Positions 8,936-16,602 of a stretch of DNA of 28,551 bases are shown here, one piece after another (position 1 is the stretch's first letter; the number at the start of each line of letters is the position of its first letter). The notes under the pieces are model-generated. The model was not told where the DNA came from. It was given only the letters and a program-made list of their open reading frames with translations, and did no database searches. The stretch is from NCBI GenBank assembly GCA_050245975.1, contig JBFWWW010000030.1, positions 1 to 28,551 on the forward strand, given 5' to 3'. The stretch is from JBFWWW01 sp050245975. GTDB taxonomy: Bacteria > Pseudomonadota > Alphaproteobacteria > Rhizobiales > Hyphomicrobiaceae. The translations under genes and the position numbers were made by a program.

Positions 8936-9596
8936 CGAACCTCAGATCCTGCGCTTTCTCAAGCCGAGCTTGTCTGCTGCCGGCTATGAAGTGATCACAG
9001 CCGTCAATGGCGGAGACGCACTCAAGGCCGCGGCAACGCAAGCTCCTGATGTCGTCCTGCTCGACCTCGGCCTTCCCGACATGGATGGCAAGAATGTCAT
9101 CGCCGAGTTGCGCACCTGGTCGAAGGTGCCGATCGTTGTGCTTTCGGCGCGAGATCGCGAGGCCGAGAAAATTGCCGCACTCGACCTCGGCGCCGACGAC
9201 TACGTCAACAAGCCTTTCGGCATCGGAGAGCTGATGGCCCGTCTCAGGAGCGCGCTGCGGCACACGGTGCACGGTGCAGATGAAGTCACGAAGATCACCA
9301 CGGGCGATATCGTCATCGACCTCGCCGCTCATTCCGTGCTGATCGGCGATAACCCGATCAAGCTGACACCCAAGGAATTTGAGTTGCTCGCCATCCTGGC
9401 CCGAAACGCCGGCCGCGTCGTCACGCACCGCCAGATTCTCACGGCCGTCTGGGGCCCCGCCCACACCGAGGATTTGCAATACCTGCGGGTGTTCATTGGC
9501 CAGCTTCGGCAGAAGCTGAAAAGCGGAACGGATGGATCCGATCTCATCCAGACAGAGGCCGGCATCGGCTATCGGCTCTTGCAACAGAACGAGTGA
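8904..9596 (+). CDS. kdpE: two-component response regulator KdpE
   Basis: OmpR-family DNA-binding response regulator, 230 aa, expected to activate kdpFABC. The receiver domain (1-120) has the acidic pair D10-D11, the phospho-acceptor Asp54 in LLDLGLPDMDG and the conserved lysine in YVNKPFG. The C-terminal winged helix (130-225) has LTPKEFELLAILARNAG and the recognition region THRQILTAVWG. Start ATG 8904 (MTAQRVLVVDDEP) is preferred over an upstream in-frame ATG at 8826 because it begins at the receiver-domain edge and follows GGAGGCCGGG. It overlaps kdpD by 32 bases. After it come 192 bases without a gene. Confidence 0.97.
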   Translation: MTAQRVLVVDDEPQILRFLKPSLSAAGYEVITAVNGGDALKAAATQAPDVVLLDLGLPDMDGKNVIAELRTWSKVPIVVLSARDREAEKIAALDLGADDYVNKPFGIGELMARLRSALRHTVHGADEVTKITTGDIVIDLAAHSVLIGDNPIKLTPKEFELLAILARNAGRVVTHRQILTAVWGPAHTEDLQYLRVFIGQLRQKLKSGTDGSDLIQTEAGIGYRLLQQNE

Positions 9597-9745
9597 TTGC
9601 AGTTCCGCAGTTGATCCGCGTGGACAACCTTCGACGCGTGATGTGGCGAACCATTGCCATCGAACGACACGCAAAATGCGTTCCCCCTTCGGGACGACAG
9701 GGCCACCAGCCGGGTCATAGAGCGATCAATTGACTCGTTATGTCT

Positions 9746-9757
9746 TTTGTATACTGT
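9746..9757. promoter_or_regulatory. candidate FCD-GntR operator before the Ehu-like operon
   Basis: TTTGTATACTGT with a GTATAC core, 31 bases before the start of the binding-protein gene. It overlaps TATACT (9750-9755), a plausible -10 element, with TTGACT at 9730-9735 as a short-spaced -35, so a bound protein would block the promoter. GTATAC/GGATAC motifs recur before other units in this window. The -35/-10 spacing of 14 is below optimum, so the promoter call is tentative. Confidence 0.45.
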
Positions 9758-9788
9758 CTCCCACATGTGCCTGCAGGGAGGTTTCGGC

Positions 9789-10631
9789 ATGCGCTCAATC
9801 ACAATCGTGCTCGGGCTGATGATGCTTGCTCTGGCCGGTTCGGCCCATGCGGAGACGACGCTGGAACGCATCAAACGCGAAGGCTTCGTCCGGGTCGGCT
9901 TCCCCAATCAGGTCCCTTACGCATACGCGAACGAGAAAGGGCAGCTGACCGGCGCCGATGCCGAGATCGCCAAACTCGTCATCGAGAAAATGGGCATCAA
10001 GAGCATGGACGGCGTGCTGACTGAATTCGGCGCGCTTATCCCCGGATTGAGAGCGGGCCGCTTCGACATCGTCCTTGCCATGTTCATCAATCCAACCCGC
10101 TGTGCTCAGGTCGCGTTCTCCGAACCGGTCTACAAGATCGGGCAGGGCATCGTCGTCAAATCGGGCAACCCGCTCGGGGTGAAGGGGTATGACGACCTCG
10201 TCAAAAACGACAAAGTCCGCATTGCCGTGATGGCAGGCGCGGTCCAGTCCACCTATCTCAAGAAGCTGGGCGTACCCGATGCCCGCGTCTCGGCATTTCC
10301 TGACGGCCCAAGTGCCATCGCTGCTGTCCGCGCCGGCCGTGCCGACGTGTTCACGATCAGCAACCTGCCGGCCCGTCGCCTGCTGGAGACGGCAGGGCCC
10401 TCGGCCGGGCTGGAGATGGTTGCAGACATGGCGGACCCCATTATCGATGGCAAACCGGGACGCGGCTATGACGGTTTCGCCTTCCGGCAGGAGGACAAGG
10501 ATCTGCTCGCTGCCTTCAATGCAGCGCTTGCCGAGGTGGCGGCGACGCCGAAATTCCTAGCCGCTATGGAGCCTTTCGGCTTCACCAAAGACAATCTTCC
10601 TGACGCCAAGACGGCGGACCTGTGCAAGTAA
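9789..10631 (+). CDS. EhuB-like amino-acid/ectoine-class ABC substrate-binding protein
   Basis: Periplasmic solute-binding protein of the SBP_bac_3 (HisJ/GlnH) class, 280 aa. There is a cleavable signal peptide (residues 1-21, cut after AHA), then TTLERIKREGFVRVGF. Features that recall the ectoine/hydroxyectoine binder EhuB are GVLTEFGALIPGLRAGRFD, MAGAV, GYDGFAFRQEDKDL and the ending PFGFTK...DLCK with a paired-cysteine pattern (TRCAQ and LCK). The start ATG 9789 is chosen over an in-frame 5' extension because GGGAGG lies 6-7 bases upstream and the signal peptide begins here. It leads an operon with two permeases. The EhuB resemblance is from memory, and the true ligand could be another amino-acid-like or cyclic solute. 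Confidence 0.85.
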   Translation: MRSITIVLGLMMLALAGSAHAETTLERIKREGFVRVGFPNQVPYAYANEKGQLTGADAEIAKLVIEKMGIKSMDGVLTEFGALIPGLRAGRFDIVLAMFINPTRCAQVAFSEPVYKIGQGIVVKSGNPLGVKGYDDLVKNDKVRIAVMAGAVQSTYLKKLGVPDARVSAFPDGPSAIAAVRAGRADVFTISNLPARRLLETAGPSAGLEMVADMADPIIDGKPGRGYDGFAFRQEDKDLLAAFNAALAEVAATPKFLAAMEPFGFTKDNLPDAKTADLCK

Positions 10632-10673
10632 TCGCAAGCATGTACCGGAAGGCCAGCTCCGGCACCTGCGCGC

Positions 10674-11354
10674 ATGCCCTCCGTGTCTGACTTCGTCCTC
10701 TCGACCGATCAGATCGCCCTGCTGCTCGAGGGGGCGCTGGTCACGGTCAGGATCGGGGCGATTGCGGCCTTGCTGGCGCTTGCCATTGCGATCCCAGCCG
10801 GACTGTTGCGTGCTCAGACATCCCGGCTCGGGCGCGGTCTTGTCATTTGCTATATCGAATTTTTCCGCGGCACGTCGCTGATCGTGCAGCTCTTCTGGCT
10901 CTATTTCGTGCTGCCGCAGTTCGGCCTCTCGCTGTCGGCCGAAACCGCGGCCATTCTGGGACTGGCGCTCAACTATGGCGCCTATGGCGCGGAGATCGTG
11001 CGCGGCGCCGTGCTGTCGGTTGCGAAGGGACAGGTCGAGGCCGGGCGCAGCCTTGGGCTGAAGCCGTTGCATATCCGCCTGCTCATCGTTCTGCCCCAGG
11101 CTCTGGTCGTTTTCATTCGTCCCTGGGGCAATCTCATGGTGCAGCTCCTCAAGGCGACATCACTCGTTTCGCTGATCACCATCGCGGACCTATCCTACAG
11201 GGCCTACCAGCTCAATCAGGTGACCATGCGCACGATGCCCATTTTCGGCGCCGTGCTGGTGATCTACTTCGTGATGGCACAGGCCATCGCATTGATGACG
11301 GACGTTTTCGACCGCTGGTGCGGTCGTTGGCGAGCCGCGGGGGCGGTCCGATGA
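10674..11354 (+). CDS. EhuC-like amino-acid ABC transporter permease
   Basis: Inner-membrane permease of the HisM/GlnP family, 226 aa with about five hydrophobic segments. It carries the family EFFRGTSLIVQLFWLYF motif early and the ATPase-coupling EAA loop (GQVEAGRSLGLKPLHIRLLIVLPQA), resembling EhuC of ectoine importers. It begins 42 bases after the binding-protein stop and its stop overlaps the next permease start (ATGA), so the two permeases are translationally coupled and probably form a heterodimer. No ATPase gene follows, which is unusual for this family. Confidence 0.85.
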   Translation: MPSVSDFVLSTDQIALLLEGALVTVRIGAIAALLALAIAIPAGLLRAQTSRLGRGLVICYIEFFRGTSLIVQLFWLYFVLPQFGLSLSAETAAILGLALNYGAYGAEIVRGAVLSVAKGQVEAGRSLGLKPLHIRLLIVLPQALVVFIRPWGNLMVQLLKATSLVSLITIADLSYRAYQLNQVTMRTMPIFGAVLVIYFVMAQAIALMTDVFDRWCGRWRAAGAVR

Positions 11355-12019
11355 TGCCGCACGGCCTTTGGGACTGGGGCTTCGCGCTGTCAATCCTGCC
11401 CCGTCTGCTTGCCGCAACGGGCTATACATTGCTTGTCACGGTCGCGTCGTTTTTCGGAGCGCTCGTGCTTGGACTACCGATCGCGCTTGCACGCAACAGC
11501 AAGCGTCCGGCGATCCGCCATGCCGCACGCGCAGTCAGCGAGTTCATCCGCAGCACGCCGCTGCTGATTCAGATCTACGTTCTCTATTTCCTCCTGCCGT
11601 CAGCCGGACTGACGCTATCGGCGCTGGCGACGGGCCTGATTGCGCTGTCGGTGCACTACGCAACCTATACCTCGGAGGCTTACCGCGCGGGGCTTGCAAG
11701 CGTCCCGCGCGGGCAGTGGGAAGCGGCGTACGCGCTCGGGCTCAGGCCGCTCGCGACCTATGTCAAGGTCGTGATGCCGCAGGCGCTGGTGCCCATCGTG
11801 CCGACGCTGGGCAACAATCTGATCGCGCTCTTCAAAGAAACGCCGCTGCTGTCGGCCATCGCGATCATCGAGGTCCTGCAGACGGCAAAACTCATTGGCG
11901 CGGAATCATTCCGCTACACCGAACCGATCAGTCTCGTTGGACTGATCTTCCTTGTGCTTAGCCTGGGCTCGGCCGCGCTGATCCACAATGTCGAACGCCG
12001 ACTGAACCAGTGGCGTTGA
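11351..12019 (+). CDS. EhuD-like amino-acid ABC transporter permease
   Basis: Second HisM/GlnP-type permease, 222 aa. The N-terminal WDWGFALSILPRLL region, the EFIRSTPLLIQIYVLYFLLP motif, the EAA loop (GQWEAAYALGLRPLATYVKVVMPQA) and FKETPLLSAI match EhuD-type subunits. Start ATG 11351 overlaps the preceding stop by four bases; a second ATG follows immediately at 11354. A longer open frame upstream is a shadow of the first permease. It is the last gene of the operon: 26 bases later the tautomerase gene ends on the other strand. The ATP-hydrolysing partner must be supplied from elsewhere. Confidence 0.85.
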   Translation: MMPHGLWDWGFALSILPRLLAATGYTLLVTVASFFGALVLGLPIALARNSKRPAIRHAARAVSEFIRSTPLLIQIYVLYFLLPSAGLTLSALATGLIALSVHYATYTSEAYRAGLASVPRGQWEAAYALGLRPLATYVKVVMPQALVPIVPTLGNNLIALFKETPLLSAIAIIEVLQTAKLIGAESFRYTEPISLVGLIFLVLSLGSAALIHNVERRLNQWR

Positions 12020-12045
12020 CCCTGACAAATGTGAACGTGCTGCGC

Positions 12046-12432
12046 TCAGACTGCGACTTTGTACGGGAGCGGCTCGTCTCCCGATCTGCCGTTGAGGCCC
12101 CATGCATGGCGTGGCGTCTCGAAAACCGTCACATCGATGCATTCTTTGGGGATGCCGGTCGCCTTGGGCACGCGCTCATAAATCTGGCGCACGAGATCCT
12201 TGATGGTCTCAACCGAGCGCCCTTCGAACTGGCTAATCTCGATGATCGTATAGCGGTCGGTGAAGGAGGCTGGGAAACGGAAGTTCTCCCGGTCCATCAG
12301 GAAGAAGCGCTGCAGTCGCTTTTCGGGCGGGAATTTGAGCGCGTCGACGACACACTCGTGCAATGCGTCCGAGAGTGCGTCGCGAACAGGCTCGAGCGAC
12401 TCACGCAGTCCGAAAATCTTGGCGGTCGGCAT
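12046..12432 (-). CDS. tautomerase-family protein (Tautomerase_2 type)
   Basis: A 128-aa protein resembling the Tautomerase_2 group of the tautomerase superfamily, whose members use an N-terminal proline, exposed after Met removal, as general base or acid. The sequence begins Met-Pro-Thr-Ala-Lys, giving Pro1 in the mature protein. Typical features are a long helix (LEPVRDALSDALHECVVDAL), FRFPASFTDRYTIIEI and a GRSVETIKDLV segment with an arginine. It starts at ATG 12432 with GGAGAT five bases upstream. It is a single gene, convergent with the Ehu-like operon and divergent from the aminotransferase. The substrate is unknown; related enzymes act on keto-enol or unsaturated acids, which would fit a catabolic island. 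Confidence 0.75.
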   Translation of the reverse strand: MPTAKIFGLRESLEPVRDALSDALHECVVDALKFPPEKRLQRFFLMDRENFRFPASFTDRYTIIEISQFEGRSVETIKDLVRQIYERVPKATGIPKECIDVTVFETPRHAWGLNGRSGDEPLPYKVAV

Positions 12433-12442
12433 GAGACATCTC

Positions 12443-12468
12443 CATCAGGTCGTTACATCAGGTCGTTA
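12443..12468. repeat. 13-bp perfect tandem duplication
   Basis: CATCAGGTCGTTA occurs twice head to tail (12443-12455 and 12456-12468), followed by three bases of a third copy. It abuts the tautomerase ribosome site, so it lies in that gene's leader or promoter. It could be a slippage product or a doubled regulatory site. Confidence 0.85.
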
Positions 12469-12569
12469 CATGTTGTGATCGGCCGCCCGGCGAAAGCGAG
12501 CACTTCGAGCGGCCTAGCTTTGAAGATTTCAGCCGAGCAAAGGAGCTGCTATCGCATTGACGCCCATTT

Positions 12570-12590
12570 TTGGATACAATAAACAATACA
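12570..12590. promoter_or_regulatory. candidate FCD-GntR operator before the aminotransferase
   Basis: TTGGATACAA at 12570-12579, followed by a related AACAATACA at 12582-12590. The ten-base core is identical to the one upstream of the GntR gene at 18292. It is a pseudo-palindrome (reverse complement TTGTATCCAA). It lies 78 bases before the aminotransferase start and just downstream of TTGACG (12557-12562), a possible -35. The TTG here is the first triplet of a longer open frame but is not the real start codon. Confidence 0.5.
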
Positions 12591-12656
12591 CATCAGGTCT
12601 GCAAGCAATCACGTGCTGCACCATCCTGCAACGGCACAAAGCCAAGGATCAAAACC

Positions 12657-14000
12657 ATGACAACCGGCGCCATCGCCCAGGCTGGCCAAACCATCGGCCG
12701 GAATGGCCATATTTCGCTCAAGGAGAAACAGGAGTTCGCGGATGCCGAACGGCTGCTTCCCGGCGGGGCGCTTGGCGGTAACGCACTGCCGCGGGATCTG
12801 CGCTTCGTGTTTGCGCGCGGGGACGGAAGCCGGTTCTGGGACACGAGCGGCAACGAATATATCGACTATGTCCTCGGTTCGGGGACAATGTTCATCGGTC
12901 ACGCGCATCCCAAGATCCAGGCGGCCGTTGCCGAGCAGGTGACGCGCGGCACACATTTCTTCGCCTACCTCAACGAGCAGGCGATCGACCTTGCGCGCCG
13001 TCTGAAGACCCACATTCGTTGCGCCGAGCGCATGCGCTTCACAACCTCGGGCTCGGATTCGACGTTTCACGCCATCCGCCTTGCCCGTGGTTTCACAGGC
13101 CGGAACAAAATTCTCAAATTCGAGGGCGCCTATCACGGCATGCACGACTACGCCCAGCTCAGCACGGCGCCCCGCAACCCAAGCAACTATCCCACGCCCG
13201 TGCCCGACACAGCTGGAATTCCCGAGCCCGTGCAGGAGCTGATGCTCGTCGCGCCCTACAATGATCCGCAGACGCTGGCGTCAATTCTGGCAGAACACGG
13301 CTCGGATATAGCGGCCGTCATTGTCGAGCCGATCCAGCGCATCATCTCGCCGTTGCCAGGCTTCCTGCAGGCCGTACGCGAACTTACGCAAAAGCACGGC
13401 ATCGTCATGATCATGGACGAGGTGGTTACCGGCTTTCGTTATGGTCTCGGCGGGGCGCAGGATTATTTCGGGGTCATTCCCGATCTCGCCACTTACGGCA
13501 AAATCATCGGCGGCGGCTTGCCGGTCGGAGCGGTTGCCGGACGGGCCGATATCATGGATCAGGCTGATCCAAGCAAGAAGGGGCAACCCATCTACGTCTA
13601 TCAGAACGGAACACAGCAGGGGCATCCCCTTGGTTGCGCCGCCGCGCTCGCCAGTCTCGACATCCTCGAGGAGCCCGGCGTCTATGAGCGTGTGTTTGCG
13701 CAAGCCGACAAGCTGCGTGAAGGGCTTCAGAAGGTGTTCGACGATGAGCGCATGGGAATTCGCGTGATCGGCGAGGGACCCATGTGGCACATGTTGTTCA
13801 CCGACAAGGTGCCGGTGAACTGGCGCGACGTCCTCGCTGCCGACTCCAAGAAGCTCGCCGCCATGGAAGTCGAGCTCATCCGAAACGGCCTGTTCGTGCT
13901 GCCGCAGAACCGTCGGTTCATCTCGATCCGGCATACCGACGACGATCTTGAAGCGACCTTCGAGGCGGCGCGTCGCGCTTCGCGTGCGCTTAAAGCCTAG
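12657..14000 (+). CDS. class III PLP-dependent aminotransferase, glutamate-1-semialdehyde-aminomutase-like
   Basis: Fold-type I PLP enzyme, 447 aa. Domain landmarks: YIDYVLGSGTMFIGHAHP, FTTSGSDSTFHAIRLAR (phosphate-binding region), FEGAYHGMHDY, VIVEPIQ, IMDEVVTGFRYG (Asp contacting the pyridine nitrogen) and the Schiff-base lysine K282 in YGKIIGGGLPVGA. Overall it resembles GSA aminomutase-like and beta- or omega-amino-acid transaminases rather than true HemL, which would sit in haem contexts. Start ATG 12657 follows AAGGA; an upstream TTG in the operator is rejected. It is monocistronic, convergent with the thioesterase gene one base away. The shared operator motif suggests co-regulation with the hyuBA and transport units, for which it may transaminate the ring-opened product. 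Confidence 0.9.
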   Translation: MTTGAIAQAGQTIGRNGHISLKEKQEFADAERLLPGGALGGNALPRDLRFVFARGDGSRFWDTSGNEYIDYVLGSGTMFIGHAHPKIQAAVAEQVTRGTHFFAYLNEQAIDLARRLKTHIRCAERMRFTTSGSDSTFHAIRLARGFTGRNKILKFEGAYHGMHDYAQLSTAPRNPSNYPTPVPDTAGIPEPVQELMLVAPYNDPQTLASILAEHGSDIAAVIVEPIQRIISPLPGFLQAVRELTQKHGIVMIMDEVVTGFRYGLGGAQDYFGVIPDLATYGKIIGGGLPVGAVAGRADIMDQADPSKKGQPIYVYQNGTQQGHPLGCAAALASLDILEEPGVYERVFAQADKLREGLQKVFDDERMGIRVIGEGPMWHMLFTDKVPVNWRDVLAADSKKLAAMEVELIRNGLFVLPQNRRFISIRHTDDDLEATFEAARRASRALKA

Positions 14001-14001
14001 C

Positions 14002-14436
14002 TCAAGCCGGTTTCGCGGTCCCGACCTTCCAGGTGGAAGTCGCTACCGCGCACAGCTCGCCTGTCGCGTCGTAGAGGCGCGACTCGAGGAAACAAAGGCT
14101 GCGGCCGCGGCCCAAGAAGACGCCGCGGCAGTGACATTCCGGCTCGCGTATGGGGCGGAGGTATTGCACCTTGATTTCAAGTGTCGCACCCTGCACACCG
14201 TAGGTGTGCTTCAACAGATGTCCCATGGAGATGTCCATGGCGAATGCGGCCACTCCACCGTGCAGGCTGCCTTGCGGGTTGAAGGCGAAATCGCGAACGG
14301 GAAAACGGACGAGGCAGGCGTCCTTCTCGTATGTGATCTCGAGACCAAACAGCCGGGCAAGAAAGAACGTGCCGAACTCCTGCTTGTAGGAGCCGAGTGC
14401 CCTGTCGAACGCTGCTCGGGCCGCAGCTTCATCCAT
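14002..14436 (-). CDS. PaaI-family hotdog thioesterase
   Basis: A 144-aa single hotdog-domain protein. The catalytic-loop pattern FNPQGSLHGGVAAFAMD (His-Gly-Gly, then Asp starting the central helix) is the PaaI/YbgC-like thioesterase signature, and ATLEIKVQYLRPI forms the following strands. It presumably hydrolyses a CoA thioester in the cytoplasm. It is the last gene of a minus-strand operon, 24 bases after the CoA-transferase, so a linked role in CoA-ester turnover is likely. Its stop is one base from the aminotransferase stop. The acyl group is not predictable. Confidence 0.85.
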   Translation of the reverse strand: MDEAAARAAFDRALGSYKQEFGTFFLARLFGLEITYEKDACLVRFPVRDFAFNPQGSLHGGVAAFAMDISMGHLLKHTYGVQGATLEIKVQYLRPIREPECHCRGVFLGRGRSLCFLESRLYDATGELCAVATSTWKVGTAKPA

Positions 14437-14460
14437 CGGGATGCCTCTTGGTTCGATGCT

Positions 14461-15675
14461 CTAACCGTGCGTCGGCTCGTGCGCGCACCGTGCCACGCCT
14501 TGGGCGATGAGCGCCTCGATCGCGTCCGGCGACAGCCCAGCAAGATCCCGTAGCACGTCGCGCGTATGCTGACCGAGCAATGGGGGCGGCGTCTCAGCGC
14601 CGCCTTGCGTCGAGGAGAACGAAATGGGGGTGTCGATGACGCGCACTGGGCCGGCCGTCGGATGGGCCAGCTCCTTGATCTTTCCGCGCGCCAGCAGGCC
14701 CGGGTCTGTGCACACCTCGCCCACCGTCTTGATGGCACCGCATGGGACGCCCGCGTTGCTCAACCGTTTGGTCCAATAGGCCCGCGGCTGCGCCGCGATC
14801 ATGGTCTCGACAATCGGCACAAGAATGGTCCGATTGGCGACACGGTCGGCGGCCTTAGCAAATCTGGGATCATCGAGAAGATCCTTGCGGTCGCATGCCT
14901 CGCAGAATCTACGCCACAGCGCATCGTTGGCGACGGCGATGTTGATCCAGCCGTCGGCAGCGCGGAAAGTCTCGTAGGGAACGATTGTTGGATGGGCGTT
15001 GCCGCGTCGAACCGGACTCTTGCCGCTGGCAAAGAAGATACCGGCGTTGAACGTGAGTAGCGATGCCATGGCATCGATCATGGCGACATCCACCTTTTCT
15101 CCGCGGCCGGTGGCGTCGCGCGTGCGCAGCGCAAGCAGGATGCCCTGCGCGGCATAGAGCCCGGTCACAAGATCGGCGATGGAGGTCCCGATCTTGGATG
15201 GCGGCCCATTCGGATCGCCCGTGATATCCATGATTCCGGATTCGCCCTGTACGACGAGATCGTAGCCTGGCCTGTCGCGCTCAGGACCATGCGATCCGAA
15301 GCCCGATATGGAGCAGTAGACGAGTCGCGGGTTGATGGCCGCCGCCGCCTCGTAACCGAGGCCGAGGCGGTCCGCCGCGCCGGGACGGAAGTTCTCGAGG
15401 AGCACATCCGATTTGGCGATCAACGCCTCGAGAACCGGAGCGACGGCCGCATGCTTGAGATCGAGCGCGACGCTGCGCTTGCCGCGATTGACGGAAAGGA
15501 AATACGCGGCCTCGCCGCCGACGAACGGCGGTCCGAAAGCGCGTGTGTCGTCGCCGCCCTCCGGATGCTCGACCTTGATGATATCAGCGCCCATATCGCC
15601 AAGCATCATGCTGCAGAAGGGCCCCGAAACGACCCGGGAAAGATCCAGGACGCGGACGCCATCCAACGGCTTCAT
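14461..15675 (-). CDS. CaiB/BaiF (family III) CoA-transferase
   Basis: A 404-aa family III CoA-transferase, which moves CoA between carboxylic acids through an aspartyl-CoA intermediate. It starts MKPLDGVRVLDLSRVVSGPF, then DMGADIIKVEHPEGGDD, LLENFRPGAADRLGLGY and GYDLVVQGESG with the likely catalytic Asp139, and later DVAMIDAMASLL. The C-terminal linker and small domain are present, giving normal family length. Start ATG 15675 follows a strong AGGAGG. The longer open frame to 16047 is the shadow of the HAD gene. It lies between the HAD gene (46 bases upstream) and the thioesterase. Substrates are unknown; the combination suggests activation and release of a short-chain hydroxy or dicarboxylic acid. 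Confidence 0.92.
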   Translation of the reverse strand: MKPLDGVRVLDLSRVVSGPFCSMMLGDMGADIIKVEHPEGGDDTRAFGPPFVGGEAAYFLSVNRGKRSVALDLKHAAVAPVLEALIAKSDVLLENFRPGAADRLGLGYEAAAAINPRLVYCSISGFGSHGPERDRPGYDLVVQGESGIMDITGDPNGPPSKIGTSIADLVTGLYAAQGILLALRTRDATGRGEKVDVAMIDAMASLLTFNAGIFFASGKSPVRRGNAHPTIVPYETFRAADGWINIAVANDALWRRFCEACDRKDLLDDPRFAKAADRVANRTILVPIVETMIAAQPRAYWTKRLSNAGVPCGAIKTVGEVCTDPGLLARGKIKELAHPTAGPVRVIDTPISFSSTQGGAETPPPLLGQHTRDVLRDLAGLSPDAIEALIAQGVARCAHEPTHG

Positions 15676-15721
15676 GTGGTGCCTCCTCGGACTGCGCTGC
15701 GGCCGGTCGGCTCGGAGCGCA

Positions 15722-16444
15722 TCAGGCCATGACGTCGGCGAACTCCTTGAGCGTCTCGACGACGAGGTCCGGCTGATAGGGCGTCTCTTCGTAGGGGCGG
15801 TTGCGACGGTTGATGAACCCTCCGCGCATGCCCTGCGCCTGAGCTCCGATGCAGTCGAAGGCGTGATTGGCGACATGCATGATGCTGCCGATCTCGACAC
15901 CCAGAATTTCAGCTGCCTTGCGGTAGGTCGCGAAATGCGGCTTGAAATAGCCCGATGTCGCGATCGAGATATAGGCATCGAACGTGTGGCCCATGTAGGG
16001 CTTGGCGTTATCCAGCATGTCGGCATCGCCGTTGGACAGGATCGCAAGCTTGTAGCGCTTGCTCAGCCGGGCCAGTGCTGCCGGCGCGTCATCGAACGGA
16101 CGCAGCTTCTCGATTTCTGCCACAAGGCGGCGGACTTCCTCCTGCGTGTGAGGGATGCCGGCGCGTTCGAGGGTGAGCGTGACGGCGCGCCGGCCGATCT
16201 CGCGATAAGGCGTATGCCCTCTGTCGAGCAGAGCATCGATCATCGAGTTTTCGAAGTGCGTGCGCCGCCACCACGTCACGAAGGAGTTTGGATTTCCCTT
16301 CCAGCCCTTCTCGCGCAGATAGGGCGTCGCGATCTCGGTCAATCCCTTCTGCATGTCAACCACCGTGCCGTAGAGGTCGAACGTCAAAACCTTGACGCTG
16401 TTTCTCAATTCGGCAACCGGCGTCTGCCCAACAGGCATCGGCAT
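15722..16444 (-). CDS. HAD-superfamily hydrolase, haloacid dehalogenase type II-like
   Basis: A 240-aa HAD hydrolase, cytoplasmic. Motif I FDLYGTVVD supplies the nucleophile Asp23; motif II is LAILSNGDADML; motif III lysine is in SGYFKPHFATY; motif IV is HVANHAFDCIGA. The layout is that of L-2-haloacid dehalogenases (DxYGT, SNG, YKPxxxxY). However, the Ser/Asn pair that in L-DEX precedes the last Asp (SSNAWD) reads ANHAFD here, so dehalogenation is not assured and another C-X or phosphate hydrolysis is possible. Start ATG 16444 follows AGGAGAG. It is the first gene of the HAD/CoA-transferase/thioesterase operon and divergent from the LysR gene. Confidence 0.88.
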   Translation of the reverse strand: MPMPVGQTPVAELRNSVKVLTFDLYGTVVDMQKGLTEIATPYLREKGWKGNPNSFVTWWRRTHFENSMIDALLDRGHTPYREIGRRAVTLTLERAGIPHTQEEVRRLVAEIEKLRPFDDAPAALARLSKRYKLAILSNGDADMLDNAKPYMGHTFDAYISIATSGYFKPHFATYRKAAEILGVEIGSIMHVANHAFDCIGAQAQGMRGGFINRRNRPYEETPYQPDLVVETLKEFADVMA

Positions 16445-16558
16445 ATTCGCTCTCCTCGACGTGTTTCGCGCGGATGCGTCCGGGCCTGCGTCATGAGGCC
16501 GGGCGAGGCGCGCAGCATTTCACCGCGCCATGCTAAGGGCTCGACAATAATAAATAAA

Positions 16559-16594
16559 ATGGATATCTATTATGTAGACATTCACTAAATGAAT
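16559..16594. promoter_or_regulatory. LysR-type divergent operator region
   Basis: The 158 bases between the HAD operon and lysR hold an AT-rich island with two dyads: ATGGATATCTAT (16559-16570, GATATC core) and ATTCACTAAATGAAT (16580-16594, perfect five-base arms, T-N11-A pattern). T-N11-A dyads between a LysR gene and its divergent target are the usual binding layout of this family. The second dyad is 8 bases before the lysR ATG, suggesting autorepression. Confidence 0.5.
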
Positions 16595-16602
16595 TATGGG
16601 CG

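Noticed and set aside
9670..9700. Short hairpin (TCCC/GGGA) after kdpE as a terminator
   Set aside because: Only a four-base stem and no T-run; too weak to call.
15676..16047. N-terminal extension of the CoA-transferase frame
   Set aside because: It lies over the HAD gene, its translation is not family-like, and the ATG at 15675 has a strong AGGAGG and the standard N-terminus.
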